Below the pieces are notes generated by a model that worked only from the letters and a program-made list of their open reading frames with translations, searched no databases and was not told the origin of the DNA. A program made the translations under genes and the position numbers. Positions 43,967-57,100 of a stretch of 64,000 bases of DNA are shown here, in pieces (within the stretch, counting starts at the first letter, position 1; each line of letters starts with the position of its first letter). This stretch comes from Pseudomonas fragi (lineage in GTDB: Bacteria; Pseudomonadota; Gammaproteobacteria; Pseudomonadales; Pseudomonadaceae), in the NCBI RefSeq assembly GCF_002269505.1, contig NZ_NQKQ01000008.1, positions 124,001-188,000 on the forward strand, in the 5' to 3' direction.

Positions 43967-44587
43967 ATGCGTTTTGTCAGCATGCTGTTGCTACCGGTAC
44001 TGGCTTTTTCTTCGCTGTCGGCCCATGCCGACGCCGAGAGTGTGAAACGTCTGGGCCAACTGCTGGGTTCCGATACCATCACGGCACGTTTTTCCCAGCT
44101 GACCCTCGACGGCAGTGGCACCCAGTTGCAGGAAACCGCCGGCGAAATGTCGGTAAAGCGTCCGGGGCTGTTCTACTGGCACACCGATGCCCCCCAGGAG
44201 CAGCTGATGGTCTCCGATGGCCAGAAAGTCTCGCTGTGGGACCCGGACCTGGAGCAGGTCACGATCAAGAAGCTTGATCAGCGTCTGACTCAGACCCCAG
44301 CCCTGTTGCTGTCCGGTGATGTATCGAAAATCAGTGAAAGCTTTGACATCACCTCCAAACAAGCCGGTGACGTAATGGACTTCACCCTCAAGCCCAAGAC
44401 CAAGGACACCTTGTTCGACTCCCTGCGTCTGTCCTTTCGTGGTGGCAAGATCAACGACATGCAGTTGATCGACAGCGTGGGCCAGCGCACCAACATCCTG
44501 TTCACCGGGGTAAAGGTCAATGAGCCGATCCCGGCTTCCAAGTTCAAGTTCGACATCCCGAAAGGGGCTGATGTAATCCAGGAATAA
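43967..44587 (+). CDS. lolA: Outer-membrane lipoprotein carrier protein LolA
   Basis: LolA (206 residues) carries outer-membrane lipoproteins from LolCDE across the periplasm to LolB. A signal peptide ([21 protein letters not shown]) is followed by the unclosed-barrel domain: [35 protein letters not shown] and [18 protein letters not shown] chose ATG 43967 because GAGG lies 6 bases ahead; ATGs at 43955 and 43961 would overlap that site. It is 28 bases before rarA. Confidence 0.95.
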   Translation: MRFVSMLLLPVLAFSSLSAHADAESVKRLGQLLGSDTITARFSQLTLDGSGTQLQETAGEMSVKRPGLFYWHTDAPQEQLMVSDGQKVSLWDPDLEQVTIKKLDQRLTQTPALLLSGDVSKISESFDITSKQAGDVMDFTLKPKTKDTLFDSLRLSFRGGKINDMQLIDSVGQRTNILFTGVKVNEPIPASKFKFDIPKGADVIQE

Positions 44588-44615
44588 GCCCTGGAAGAGG
44601 TTTCAAACGCTGCCC

Positions 44616-45937
44616 ATGGATCTGTTTCGAAGTGCCCCGATAGCCCAGCCACTGGCTGCCCGTTTGCGTGCGGCCAACCTGGACGAATACGTCGGTCAGC
44701 AGCACCTGCTCGCCCGCGGCAAGCCCTTGCGTGAAGCGCTGGAGCAGGGCGCGCTGCATTCCATGATCTTCTGGGGGCCGCCGGGCGTGGGTAAAACCAC
44801 CCTGGCGCGGCTGCTGGCTGAGGTCTCGGATGCGCATTTCGAAACGGTTTCGGCAGTCCTGGCCGGGGTCAAGGAGATCCGCCAGGCTGTTGAAATCGCC
44901 AAGCAGCAGGCGGGCCAGTACGGCCGCCGGACCATTTTGTTCGTCGATGAAGTGCATCGCTTCAACAAGTCGCAGCAAGATGCCTTTTTGCCCTACGTCG
45001 AAGATGGCACCCTGATCTTTATTGGTGCCACTACCGAAAACCCCTCGTTTGAGCTGAATAACGCACTGCTGTCGCGGGCGCGGGTGTATGTGCTCAAAAG
45101 TCTCGACGAGGTAGCGCTGCGCAAGCTGGTGCAGCGTGCGCTGACCGAGGACAAGGGCCTGGGCAAGCGCGGCCTGACCCTCAGCGAAGAAGGGTTCCAG
45201 ATTTTGCTGCGGGCGACTGACGGCGATGGCCGGCGCATGCTCAACCTGCTGGAAAACGCCTCGGACCTGGCCGAAGACCACAGCGAAATCGGCACCGACC
45301 TGCTGCACAACCTGCTGGGTGATACCCAGCGGCGTTTTGACAAGGGCGGCGAAGCCTTTTACGACCAGATTTCGGCGTTGCACAAGTCAGTGCGCGGCTC
45401 CAACCCCGACGGCGCGCTGTACTGGTTTGCGCGCATGATCGACGGTGGTTGCGACCCGCTCTACATCGCCCGACGCGTGGTGCGCATGGCCAGTGAAGAC
45501 ATCGGCAATGCCGACCCGCGAGCCCTGAGCCTGTGCCTGTCGGCCTGGGATGTGCAGGAGCGCCTGGGCAGCCCGGAGGGTGAGCTGGCGGTGGCCCAGG
45601 CCATCACCTATCTGGCTTGCGCGCCAAAGAGCAATGCCGTGTATATGGGCTTCAAGGCCGCACTGCGCAGTGCGGCTGAACACGGCTCGCTGGAAGTGCC
45701 GCTGCATTTGCGCAATGCGCCAACCAAACTTATGAAACAGCTGGGGTATGGCGACGAATACCGCTATGCCCATGACGAGCCGGATGCGTACGCAGCCGGC
45801 GAAGACTACTACCCTGATGAACTTGCGCCATTGAACCTTTATCAGCCTGTGCCGCGGGGACTTGAACTCAAGATCGGCGAAAAGCTGAAATACCTCGCTG
45901 CACTCGACCAGGCCAGCCCCAAACAGCGGAGAAAACC

Positions 45938-45941
<4 letters not shown>
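44616..45941 (+). CDS. rarA: Replication-associated recombination protein RarA
   Basis: RarA (MgsA, 441 residues) is an AAA+ clamp-loader-like ATPase that acts at stalled forks. Walker [10 protein letters not shown] starts at residue 54, Walker B is [11 protein letters not shown], and sensor 1 lies in [14 protein letters not shown]. The C-terminal tetramerisation domain has [22 protein letters not shown] and [10 protein letters not shown]. It ends overlapping crcB by 4 bases. Confidence 0.96.
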
Positions 45942-47609
<1,668 letters not shown>

Positions 47610-49004
47610 ATGGAGTTTCTGCCGCTGTTTCATAACCTGCGTGGCAGCCGAGTACTGGTGGTTGGCGGTGGGGAGATTGCTTTGCGCAAGTCCCGCCTGC
47701 TGGCTGATGCCGGTGCGGTGCTGCGGGTGGTCGCACCCGCCATAGAGCCCCAGTTGTGCGAGTTGATAAACAGCAGCGGTGGCGAACAGGTGCTGCGCGG
47801 TTATGTCGAGGCAGACCTGGAAGGGTGTGTCCTGATCATCGCCGCCACCGACGATGAGCCACTCAACGCCCAGGTCTCCGCCGATGCCCACCGCCGCTGC
47901 GTGCCGGTCAATGTGGTGGATGCACCTGCCTTGTGCAGTGTGATCTTCCCTGCGATTGTCGATCGTTCGCCGCTGGTCATCGCGATTTCCAGCGGTGGTG
48001 ATGCACCGGTGCTGGCGCGGTTGATCCGTGCCAAGATCGAAACCTGGATTCCGTCGACCTACGGTCAGCTGGCAGGCCTTGCGGCGCGCTTTCGGGCCCG
48101 GGTCAAAGGTTTGTTTCCGGATGTGCAGCAGCGTCGCGGGTTTTGGGAAGATGTTTTCCAGGGCCCGATTGCCGACCGTTTGCTGGCCGGGCAGGGCGCT
48201 GAAGCCGAGCGCTTGCTGCTGGCCAAGATTGAAGGTCAGGCCGTCGAAACCACCGGTGAGGTGTATCTGGTGGGTGCCGGGCCGGGTGATCCCGATCTGC
48301 TGACGTTCCGCGCGTTGCGCCTGATGCAACAAGCGGACGTGGTGCTCTACGACCGACTGGTGGCCCCGGCGATTCTTGAACTGTGCCGTCGCGACGCTGA
48401 ACGCATTTATGTCGGTAAGCGTCGTGCTGACCATGCGGTACCGCAAGACCAGATCAACCAGCAACTGGTGGACCTGGCCAAGCAAGGCAAGCGCGTGGTG
48501 CGGCTTAAAGGTGGCGATCCGTTCATCTTTGGCCGTGGTGGTGAAGAAATCGAAGAGCTGGCCGCCCACGGGATTCCGTTCCAGGTAGTACCGGGCATTA
48601 CCGCCGCCAGTGGTTGCGCGGCGTATGCCGGCATCCCGTTGACCCATCGTGACTACGCGCAGTCTGTGCGCTTTGTTACCGGTCACCTGAAAGACGGCAC
48701 CAGCAACCTGCCCTGGAGCGACCTGGTTGCTCCGGCGCAAACCCTGGTGTTCTACATGGGCCTGGTAGGCTTGCCGATCATCTGCGAGCAGTTGATCAAG
48801 CATGGTCGTTCGGCAGATACCCCGGCTGCGTTGATTCAGCAGGGTACTACGTCCAACCAGCGCGTGTTTACCGGTACCTTGGCGGATTTGCCGACCATGG
48901 TGGCGGAGCATGAAGTGCATGCACCGACGTTGGTGATCGTGGGCGAAGTGGTTTTGCTGCGTGAGAAGCTGAAGTGGTTTGAAGGGGCTCAGTCTCAGGT
49001 CTGA
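47610..49004 (+). CDS. cysG: Siroheme synthase (trifunctional)
   Basis: CysG (464 residues) makes siroheme from uroporphyrinogen III for sulfite and nitrite reductases. The N-terminal half (about 1-210) is the NAD-dependent precorrin-2 dehydrogenase/ferrochelatase with [13 protein letters not shown]. The C-terminal half (from about 216, [15 protein letters not shown]) is the SAM-dependent methyltransferase, with [10 protein letters not shown] and [16 protein letters not shown]. It is directly joined to serS and followed by a strong inverted repeat. Confidence 0.97.
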   Translation: MEFLPLFHNLRGSRVLVVGGGEIALRKSRLLADAGAVLRVVAPAIEPQLCELINSSGGEQVLRGYVEADLEGCVLIIAATDDEPLNAQVSADAHRRCVPVNVVDAPALCSVIFPAIVDRSPLVIAISSGGDAPVLARLIRAKIETWIPSTYGQLAGLAARFRARVKGLFPDVQQRRGFWEDVFQGPIADRLLAGQGAEAERLLLAKIEGQAVETTGEVYLVGAGPGDPDLLTFRALRLMQQADVVLYDRLVAPAILELCRRDAERIYVGKRRADHAVPQDQINQQLVDLAKQGKRVVRLKGGDPFIFGRGGEEIEELAAHGIPFQVVPGITAASGCAAYAGIPLTHRDYAQSVRFVTGHLKDGTSNLPWSDLVAPAQTLVFYMGLVGLPIICEQLIKHGRSADTPAALIQQGTTSNQRVFTGTLADLPTMVAEHEVHAPTLVIVGEVVLLREKLKWFEGAQSQV

Positions 49005-49009
49005 CGCCT

Positions 49010-49059
49010 GCCCTCACCCCAACCCTCTCCCCTGGGAGAGGGCCAGGGTGAGGGGCTTT
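49010..49059. terminator. GC-rich inverted repeat acting as terminator after cysG
   Basis: CCCTCACCCCAACCCTCTCCC pairs with GGGAGAGGGCCAGGGTGAGG with few mismatches, followed on the plus strand by CTTTTG. This CCCTCACCC...CCCTCTCCC palindrome is dispersed in many Pseudomonas genomes. It separates convergent cysG and the M42 peptidase gene. Confidence 0.75.
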
Positions 49060-49069
49060 TGACCTTATC

Positions 49070-50257
49070 TCAGCTCCGATTTTCCCCCACCAGACTCTCT
49101 ACCGACGGCACCCGCGTGTCGCTTTCCATCTGCGCATCGTGCTCGATCTGATGACTGAAGCGATCCAGTGAGCCCTGCGCTGGCTGCGCATCGCTGGCAA
49201 AAACCGGCGGACTCAGGATGTAAGCCCCCAGCAATCGGCTCAACGCCGCCAGGCTGTCAATATGGGTGCGCTCATACCCGTGGGTCGCATCGCAACCAAA
49301 CGCCAGCAAGGCGCACCGGATATCATGCCCGGCAGTGACGGCCGAATGGGCATCGCTGAAGTAATAACGGAACATGTCCCGGCGCACCGGCAACTCATTT
49401 TCAGTGGCCAATCCCAGTAAATGCCGCGACAGATGATAGTCATAGGGCCCGCCCGAATCCTGCATCGCCACACTCACCGCATGTTCGCTTGAATGCTGGC
49501 CTGGTGCTACCGGCGCAATATCGATCCCGACAAACTCGCTCACATCCCACGGCAATGCTGCCGCCGCACCGCTGCCGGTTTCTTCGGTGATGGTAAACAG
49601 TGGATGACAGTCAATCAGCGGTTGTTGACCACTGTCGACAATGGCTTTTAATGCCGCGAGCAAAGCAGCTACACCAGCCTTGTCGTCCAGGTGTCGCGCG
49701 CTGATATGGCCGCTTTCGGTGAATTCCGGCAGCGGGTCAAACGCCACGAAGTCACCGATATTGACCCCCAACGAATCGCAATCGGCGCGGGTGGCGCAGT
49801 AGGCGTCCAGACGCAGTTCGATATGGTCCCAACTGATCGGCAGCTCATCCACGCCAGTATTGAAGGCGTGGCCGGAAGCCATTAATGGCAGAACACTGCC
49901 GCGAATCACCCCATTGTCGGTGAACAGGCTGACGCGGCTGCCCTCGGCGAAACGGCTGGACCAGCAACCGACAGGTGCCAGCACCAGACGGCCGTTGTCC
50001 TTAATCGCCCGCACGCTGGCGCCGATGGTGTCCAGGTGGGCCGAAACGGCTCGGTCCGGGCTGTTTTTCTGGCCCTTGAGGGTGGCGCGCAAAGTCCCGC
50101 GGCGGGTCAGTTCGAAGGGTATGCCCAGTTCATCCAGGCGTTCTGCGACATAACGCACAATAGTGTCGGTGAAACCGGTGGGGCTGGGAATGGCGAGCAT
50201 CTCCAGCAGCACCCGTTGCAGGTAATCGAGGTCGGGTTCAGGAAGGTTGCGATTCAT
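49070..50257 (-). CDS. M42-family peptidase of the NAGGN osmoprotectant system
   Basis: This 395-residue enzyme belongs to the M42/M20-like metallo-aminopeptidases. Metal-binding residues are His74 and Asp76 (AHLDTIG), the ARHLDDKAGVA segment near 200, and TEETGSG with the catalytic glutamate near 230. In Pseudomonas it accompanies N-acetylglutaminylglutamine amide synthesis genes and may trim or turn over the dipeptide, though I infer that from linkage. It follows ngg by 23 bases in the same operon. Confidence 0.92.
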   Translation of the reverse strand: MNRNLPEPDLDYLQRVLLEMLAIPSPTGFTDTIVRYVAERLDELGIPFELTRRGTLRATLKGQKNSPDRAVSAHLDTIGASVRAIKDNGRLVLAPVGCWSSRFAEGSRVSLFTDNGVIRGSVLPLMASGHAFNTGVDELPISWDHIELRLDAYCATRADCDSLGVNIGDFVAFDPLPEFTESGHISARHLDDKAGVAALLAALKAIVDSGQQPLIDCHPLFTITEETGSGAAAALPWDVSEFVGIDIAPVAPGQHSSEHAVSVAMQDSGGPYDYHLSRHLLGLATENELPVRRDMFRYYFSDAHSAVTAGHDIRCALLAFGCDATHGYERTHIDSLAALSRLLGAYILSPPVFASDAQPAQGSLDRFSHQIEHDAQMESDTRVPSVESLVGENRS

Positions 50258-50280
50258 AAAAACTCCTGCGGGCCAGTCAG

Positions 50281-52026
50281 CTAGAGCGCTGGCTGACTGT
50301 GGGGAAATAGCAGATCGATAAAGCGTTCGGCGGTCGGCTGTGGCTCATGGTTGGCCAGCCCGGCACGTTCATTGGCTTCGATAAACACATAGTCGGGCTG
50401 GTCTGCGGCGGGGACCATCAGGTCGAGGCCCACCACCGCAATGTCCAGTGCCCGGGCTGCGCGGATCGCCGCATCGGCCAGCACGGGGTGCAGCACGCCA
50501 GTCACGTCCTCCAGACAACCCCCTGTATGCAGGTTGGCAGTGCGACGTACGGCCAGTACCTGCCCGGCGGGCAAAATACTGTCGTACTCATAGCCCGCGG
50601 CCTGCACGGCCCGCAGGGTTTCTGCGTCCAGCGCAATACGGCTTTCGCCTCCGGTGGCGGCCTGCCGGCGGCGGCTTTGCGCCTCGATCAACCGTTGAAT
50701 GCTGTGTTGGCCATCGCCTGTGACTTGCGCAGGGCGACGGATGGCGGCTGCCACCACTTCAAAGCCGATCACGACAATGCGCAGATCCAGCCCCTCATGG
50801 AAGCTTTCGAGCAGTACCCGGCTGTCGAACGCCCGCGCCGCCTCAATGGCCAATTGCACGTGCTCGATGCTGTCCAGGTCTACCGCTACGCCATTGCCTT
50901 GCTCGCCATCCACCGGCTTGACCACCACCCGTGTGTGTTGTTCAAGAAACGCCAGATTGTCATCGGCATTGCCGGCCAGTTGCTGGCTGGGTACGTTCAG
51001 GCCTGCCTGGCTCAGCACCTTGTGGGTCAGACACTTGTCCTGGCACAGGCTCATGCTGATGGCGCTGGTCAGGTCACTCAGAGATTCGCGGCAACGAATC
51101 CGACGCCCGCCATGACTGAGGGTGAAAAGTCCGGCGCAGGCGTCGTCTATCTGTACATCGATACCGCGCTTATAGGCCTCTTCAACCAGGATGCTGGCAT
51201 AGGGGTTAAGCCCTGCTTCAGGGCCGGGGCCGAGGAACAGCGGCTGATTGATACCGTTCTTGCGCTTGATGGCAAAGGTCGAGAGGGTACGAAAGCCCAG
51301 CTTGCCGTAGAGGTTCTTGGCCTGGGCATTATCGTGCAGCACCGACAGGTCGAGATAACTCAAACCGCGGCTCATGAAGTGTTCGACCAAATGCCGCACC
51401 AGTACCTCACCGACTCCAGGCCTTGAGCACAGCGGGTCAACGGCCAGGCACCAGAGGCTGCTGCCGCTCTCGGGATCGTTGAAGGCTGTGCAGTGGTTCA
51501 AGCCCATGACACTGCCGATCACGGCACCGCTGTCTTCATCTTCAGCCATCCAGTACACCGGGCCACCTTCATGACGAGAGGTCAGCAGTGCCGGATCGAC
51601 CGGCAACATCGAGCGCGACTGGTAAAGCGTGTTGATCGCGTTCCAGTCGGCCTCACTTTGCGCGCGGCGAATCCGAAACCCTCGAAACACGCGGGTAGAA
51701 GGACGGTAATCGGTGAACCACAGACGCAACGTGTCAGAGGGATCGAGGAACAGTTGTTGCGGTGATTGCGCCAGCACCTGCTGGGGAGCCGCGACGTAGA
51801 GGGCTATGTCGCGCTCGCCCGGTTGTTCGTTGAGCAGCGCTTCGGCCAGGGTGCCCGGGTCGGGAAAGGTATGCCCGATCAGCAACCGTCCCCAGCCACA
51901 ATGCACCGCCACCGGGTCAGCACTCAGTTCGCTGCCGTCTTCGGCAAAGCGTGCTTGCAGGCGTTCATAAGAGGGCGTCTGGCCACGTAACAAACGTTGG
52001 CTATAAGCCGTAGCGAGGGGTTTCAT
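50281..52026 (-). CDS. ngg: N-acetylglutaminylglutamine synthetase
   Basis: This 581-residue protein fuses two activities: a GNAT acetyltransferase (about 115-265, with LWCLAVDPLCSRPGVGEVL and a GLSYLDLSVLHDNAQAKNLYGKLGF segment), and a C-terminal ATP-grasp ligase (about 300-575, with VVVKPVDGEQGNGVAVDL and VVGLDLMVP then FIEANERAGL). Together they make N-acetylglutaminylglutamine, the precursor of the osmolyte NAGGN. It is 3 bases downstream of asnO. Confidence 0.94.
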   Translation of the reverse strand: MKPLATAYSQRLLRGQTPSYERLQARFAEDGSELSADPVAVHCGWGRLLIGHTFPDPGTLAEALLNEQPGERDIALYVAAPQQVLAQSPQQLFLDPSDTLRLWFTDYRPSTRVFRGFRIRRAQSEADWNAINTLYQSRSMLPVDPALLTSRHEGGPVYWMAEDEDSGAVIGSVMGLNHCTAFNDPESGSSLWCLAVDPLCSRPGVGEVLVRHLVEHFMSRGLSYLDLSVLHDNAQAKNLYGKLGFRTLSTFAIKRKNGINQPLFLGPGPEAGLNPYASILVEEAYKRGIDVQIDDACAGLFTLSHGGRRIRCRESLSDLTSAISMSLCQDKCLTHKVLSQAGLNVPSQQLAGNADDNLAFLEQHTRVVVKPVDGEQGNGVAVDLDSIEHVQLAIEAARAFDSRVLLESFHEGLDLRIVVIGFEVVAAAIRRPAQVTGDGQHSIQRLIEAQSRRRQAATGGESRIALDAETLRAVQAAGYEYDSILPAGQVLAVRRTANLHTGGCLEDVTGVLHPVLADAAIRAARALDIAVVGLDLMVPAADQPDYVFIEANERAGLANHEPQPTAERFIDLLFPHSQPAL

Positions 52027-52029
52027 CGG

Positions 52030-53802
52030 TCAGATTCCTTGTTCGCTCAACCACAGGTTCAAGGCCGCCAACTGCCACAGCTTGGAACCATTGAGGGGCG
52101 TCAGCTGGTGTTGCGGGTTGGTCAGCAGTTGATCGAGCATTGCTGGCTGGAACAGGCCGCGATCCTGGCTCGGGTCCAGCAGCAGGTCGCGTACCCAGTT
52201 GAGGGTGTTGCCCTGCAAATGTTTGAGACCCGGTACCGGGAAATAGCCTTTTTTGCGGTCGATGACTTCACTGGGAATCACCAGCCGTGCGGCTTCCTTG
52301 AGCACTTGCTTGCCGCCATCGGGCAGCTTGAAGCGAGCCGGGATCCGCGCCGACAGCTCGGCCAGACGGTAATCGAGAAAGGGCGTACGCGCTTCCAGAC
52401 CCCAGGCCATGGTCATGTTGTCGACCCGCTTGACCGGGTCATCCACCAGCATGACCGTGCTGTCCAGGCGCAAGGCCTTGTCTACACCTGCCTGAGCGCC
52501 AGGCTGTGCGAAATGTTCACGCACAAAGTCGCCTGCTGCATCATTGGCTGTCAGCCACTGCGGCTGAACCGTGGCTTTGTACTCGTCAAAACTGCGATCA
52601 AAAAAAGCTTCACGGTAGGCGGCATAGGGGTCGCTGGCGCCATCGACCTGTGGGTACCAGTGATAGCCGGCAAACAGCTCGTCTGCACCCTGGCCGCTTT
52701 GCACCACCTTGCAATGCTTGGCCACTTCTCGTGACAGCAAGTAAAAGGCGATGCAGTCATGGCTGACCATCGGCTCGCTCATGGCGCGGAAGGCCGCTGG
52801 CAGTTGCTCGATGATTTCGTGTTCGCCAATCCGCAATTGGTGATGGCGGGTGCCGTAGTGTTTGGCAATCAGATCCGAATATTGGAATTCATCCCCGCGT
52901 TCACCGCCTGCGTCTTCAAAGCCAATGGAAAAAGTCGACAGATCCTGTACGCCCACGTCGCGTAACAAACCCACCAGTAAACTGGAATCGACACCGCCCG
53001 AGAGCAACACGCCGACATCCACAGCCGCCCGTTGGCGAATGGCCACGGCTTCACGGGTGCTGTCGAGTACGCGATCGCGCCAGTCTTCAAGGGTCAGGTT
53101 CGCTTCATCAGCATGGGGGCCGTAGGGCAGGGTCCACCAGGTTTTCTGCTCGGTGTGGCCATTGGCGTCAATGCGCAGCCAGGTTGCAGGCGGCAGTTTT
53201 TCGATGCCGGCAACCAGCGTGCGCGGTGCTGGCACTACGGCATGAAAATTCAGATAGTGATTGAGTGCGATCGGGTCGAGCATCGGGCTGATATCACCGC
53301 CCTTGAGCAGCGCCGGCAGGGTCGAGGCAAAGCGCAAACGCTCGCCGGTACGCGACAGGTACAGTGGCTTGACACCCAGACGATCGCGGGCCAGAAACAG
53401 ACGCTGGGCATCCCGCTCCCAGATGGCAAAGGCAAACATGCCATTGAGCTTGGGCAGCAGCGCCTCGCCCCAGGCGTGATAGCCCTTGAGCAGCACTTCG
53501 GTATCGCCGCCCGAATAAAAGTTGTAACCCAGGCTTTCAAGCTCGGCCCGCAGTTCGGGGAAATTGTAGATGGCGCCATTGAAGGCCAGCGACAAACCCA
53601 GCTGGCTGTCGATCATCGGCTGGGCTGAACCATCCGACAAATCCATGATTTTCAGACGGCGATGGCCCAGGGCTATCGGCCCCTGGCTGTGGAAACCCCA
53701 GGCATCAGGTCCACGGGGGGCCAGGTGGTGGGTAATGCGTTCGATGGCTGCCAGGTCGGCAGGGTGTTGATCAAAACGTAACTCTCCAGCTAATCCGCAC
53801 AT
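52030..53802 (-). CDS. asnO: N-acetylglutaminylglutamine amidotransferase (asparagine-synthetase-like)
   Basis: This 590-residue protein has the asparagine synthetase B layout. Cys2 is the nucleophile of the class II glutaminase domain (about 1-190), seen as MCGLAGELRF. The synthetase part has the PP-loop SGGVDSS at 268-274. It amidates N-acetylglutaminylglutamine to NAGGN, an osmoprotectant in Pseudomonas and other soil bacteria. I chose ATG 53802 because Cys must follow Met; the frame to 53940 is excluded for that reason. It is the first gene of the operon. A hairpin (53898-53924) lies about 100 bases upstream. Confidence 0.95.
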   Translation of the reverse strand: MCGLAGELRFDQHPADLAAIERITHHLAPRGPDAWGFHSQGPIALGHRRLKIMDLSDGSAQPMIDSQLGLSLAFNGAIYNFPELRAELESLGYNFYSGGDTEVLLKGYHAWGEALLPKLNGMFAFAIWERDAQRLFLARDRLGVKPLYLSRTGERLRFASTLPALLKGGDISPMLDPIALNHYLNFHAVVPAPRTLVAGIEKLPPATWLRIDANGHTEQKTWWTLPYGPHADEANLTLEDWRDRVLDSTREAVAIRQRAAVDVGVLLSGGVDSSLLVGLLRDVGVQDLSTFSIGFEDAGGERGDEFQYSDLIAKHYGTRHHQLRIGEHEIIEQLPAAFRAMSEPMVSHDCIAFYLLSREVAKHCKVVQSGQGADELFAGYHWYPQVDGASDPYAAYREAFFDRSFDEYKATVQPQWLTANDAAGDFVREHFAQPGAQAGVDKALRLDSTVMLVDDPVKRVDNMTMAWGLEARTPFLDYRLAELSARIPARFKLPDGGKQVLKEAARLVIPSEVIDRKKGYFPVPGLKHLQGNTLNWVRDLLLDPSQDRGLFQPAMLDQLLTNPQHQLTPLNGSKLWQLAALNLWLSEQGI

Positions 53803-54143
53803 GGTGTGTAAATCCTTGGTATTTCGGCATGTGGTGCTACAGGGATGAGTCAGCGTCTTTGCAGGACGCCTCGTAGCGCGTGGGCCCGGTTCTAAAGGGC
53901 GATGCTGGTTTTGACTGCATCGCCAGCCCGTACGGCGCAAGGCTCAAGGCACTCGCGCCGGCATAAATGACCGTGTTTTATCGAGTAACCTGTGCCCGGA
54001 TCGTTCAATAAAAGTTACAAGTGGTTGTTTTGTTGGGTCTTGATGGGTCGAAAGATTTTCATCCGCGTGCACTATTTATATAGGTCACAGCCACTGCTGC
54101 GGGGCGTTAGGTTAGGTGCTCTCTGACCTGCAGAAGACCGAAT
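53803..54143. other. Divergent regulatory region between asnO and the LRR-NEL gene
   Basis: A 341-base region without a gene. A perfect 8-bp stem hairpin (GGCGATGC at 53898, GCATCGCC ending 53924) with an 11-base loop lies in the likely asnO leader. An AT-rich part (53990-54090) may hold promoters. No osmotic or virulence operator was recognised. Confidence 0.5.
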
Positions 54144-57100
54144 ATGACCCGCCATATGCCCCCGCTCGATGCTCGCGATACAACGCTCAGTGATCTGGAA
54201 CCCCTGGAGCTGGTCCGCAGCCATATGCCCAAGTGGTTGTTGGGAGCTGATCCGCAGATCATTGCAGCCATGAATGCATCCATGGCCAGTAGCCGTTTTT
54301 ATCATGGGCTGGTCGGCAAGCAATTCGGCGAACTGCAAAGTGTCGAGGTCTACTGCGGGGCATTGCTGGCGGCCGAGGTAATGCGTGAATTCGGGCCGTC
54401 ACTCAACATTCACAATGACTATCTGGCGGTGGTACATGCTCACCTGATTACCGACGAGACCTTGTTGTCTACGGTTCGTCATTATTGGGTGCGCGACGAG
54501 CCCAAGACGCTGTTATGGGCAGCCCTGCAGAGCTTCTCGGCCGGGGAGGCCCTGGCAGATGGTTTTAACCCGCAAAGCCAGATTCGGTTAGGCGGTCAGC
54601 CGCAGCAGATCAGCCCTTTGGAGCCCCATCAATTTGCTGCGCTTTGCCGCAGACTGGATCTGGGGCTCAAGTATCAGCAATATCTGGAACACTTTTTGGG
54701 CGTCACGGCATCAGGCACGCCCAGGCCTGAGCAGTTGGCGACCGAGAAAAACCTGAGAATCCTGAAAAACCATGACATGGAAGTTGATGCTCACGTCGCC
54801 TTCCTCAAGAAAAAGATCAGTCACACGGCGTATACCGCAGTGCTTGCTGCCCTTGCAGAGCCCGCAACTACTGCCCGGCCTGCCACAGTGCACCTGGATG
54901 GCAAGCCGATAGTGCTCAGCACACTGTCGATACTGGACACGGCGATTGATGGGGTGGTGATCTTCTCCCCCGACAGTTTGTTGCTGCACCCCGGCAACCG
55001 CTTGATTGCCTACATTCCCAATGATCCGCGGACGCCTTTTTTCGAGTTCAGCTCATTGCAGGTGTTTACCGATGAGTTGAAGCAACGCCTGCTGGACCCC
55101 GCGTATGCCAAGTTTTTTTCCCGCTTCACGGCCTTGAATGTGCGGCCGTTGTTCATGCAAAAGATCATGGCCCGGCCTGAGCGCCTGGCCCTCACCGCTA
55201 CGCCCCTGGCCATCAGCGCAGCGCACTACCTGAGTACCGTACAACTCAGGAACATGTTTGCCGATGCCCGGCAACTGGCCGTGCCCACCGGCGTGCTGGA
55301 TGAGCGCGAGCGCGAACAACGTTGGCAGATGTACAAAACGGCAGGGTTGTTACTGGTAAACGTAGCGGCACTGTTTGTGCCGGTGCTTGGCGACCTGATG
55401 CTGGCGGTGGCCATAGGAGACATGCTCAAGGAGGTCTATGAGGGCGTGGAGGACTGGACCCAGGGCGATGTTGACCATGCCCGCGAGCATTTGCTCAATG
55501 TCGCTACGGACCTGGCGGTCAATGCTGCTGTGGTGGTCGGGGTGGCTGCTGCAAAAACAGCGGCGAGCCGTTTGAGTGCAGCCACCCGTGAGCACTTTGA
55601 AGGATTTCAACCGGTCAGTCGCGATGATGGTACTGCGCGATTGTGGAATAAAGACCTGCAGCACTATGAGCAAAAAACAATGGGGGATCATCGTTTTACG
55701 GCCGATGCCCAAGGTTTTATCAGCCTCTACGGCAGGCCGCATGTCGATGTGGCCGGCAAGCACTTCCCTGTTGAGTTCGACGCTGTACGCAAGCAATGGC
55801 GTATCCCGCATTCGCGCAGGCCGGATGCCTTCAAACCGGCCTTGCTGCATAACAACCAGGGAGCTTGGCAACATGTCCATGAGCGGCCCCTTGAGTGGGA
55901 CGCCAGTGCGAGCTTGCTGGGGCGGTTGGGTCCTGGAGCGGCAGCACTGGATGAATCGACCCTGGAGCATATTCGGGGCTTGACCAATACCGCGTCAGGG
56001 GCCCTGCGCCGCCTGCACCTGGAAAACCTCGCTGCGCCGCCTTTGCTCAAAGTCAGCCTCAAGCGTTTTGAAATCGATCATCAAATCGACACATTTGTTG
56101 AGCAAATGAATGCCGGCCATTACACCTCTCGGCGCTGGAGCGAGCTGCAACTGCAGTTATTGCCTGAACTGGCGGGCTGGCCTGCTGGCAAGGGCCTGGC
56201 TGTGGTCAACGATACAGGCAGCCGTCTGGGGCAGTACGCCAGCATGATGTGGCCGACCACGTCGCATATTAACTTGACGACCTCTGTACTTGAGCAAGGC
56301 AAGTTGCTGGACGCGGTCCTTGCCGCCTTGCCCGAGGAACAGGTCAAGGCACTGCTGGGCAATGATCTACCTGCCGACGTGGCACCAGCCCGCAGGCTGT
56401 CCCGGGTTCTGGGCACTTATGCGCAGGAAAACAAGCGTCAGGTGTTTGAACGGTTGTACGGGCTTTTTAATGTGTCATTTGCGCCTGAGGCCAATCCCAT
56501 TGAGCGGGATTTTCCAGGGTTGCCGCGTACGGTGACGCAAGCGTTGGTCGAGTCGGCCAGTAACCCTCAACTTCAGAGCTTGCGCACGGGCAGGGTGCCG
56601 CTGGAACTGGCTGAGCGTGCGCGCATGCACCAGCGCGATGCCCGGATAAACCGGGCAATCGAGGGGTTCTATCTTGAGCAACAAGCCAACGAAGATACTG
56701 AGCGGCTGGCCTTGCATTACCTGGATCAACTGCCTGGCTGGCCCGCCGACAAGGCATTGGAAGTTCGCGAAGAGTCAATTTCAGGTGCTGTGACACAGTA
56801 TTGGGGTGGTGTACTGACAACCCCGCCCCGAGTGCTGGTCAAAACACCTCGGGGCTATGAACGTTACCGGCCTCGCGGCCATGTTTATCTGCTTGAGCCT
56901 GGTGGCCCTGTGTCTATCACGGCTGCCGTGTTCGAGTCCCTGAGCGATCTTGAGCGCGATGCCATGGGCTTTGCTGCAAACACGGACGTTCCTGCTTTCA
57001 ATGCGGCCCTGGCAAAGCTGGCGGCCAATGCCCGTCAGGAGTCTGCCCGGATACTGCGCATGCAGCCGATCAAACCGGGTTTCATACCGCCGGTTACCCT

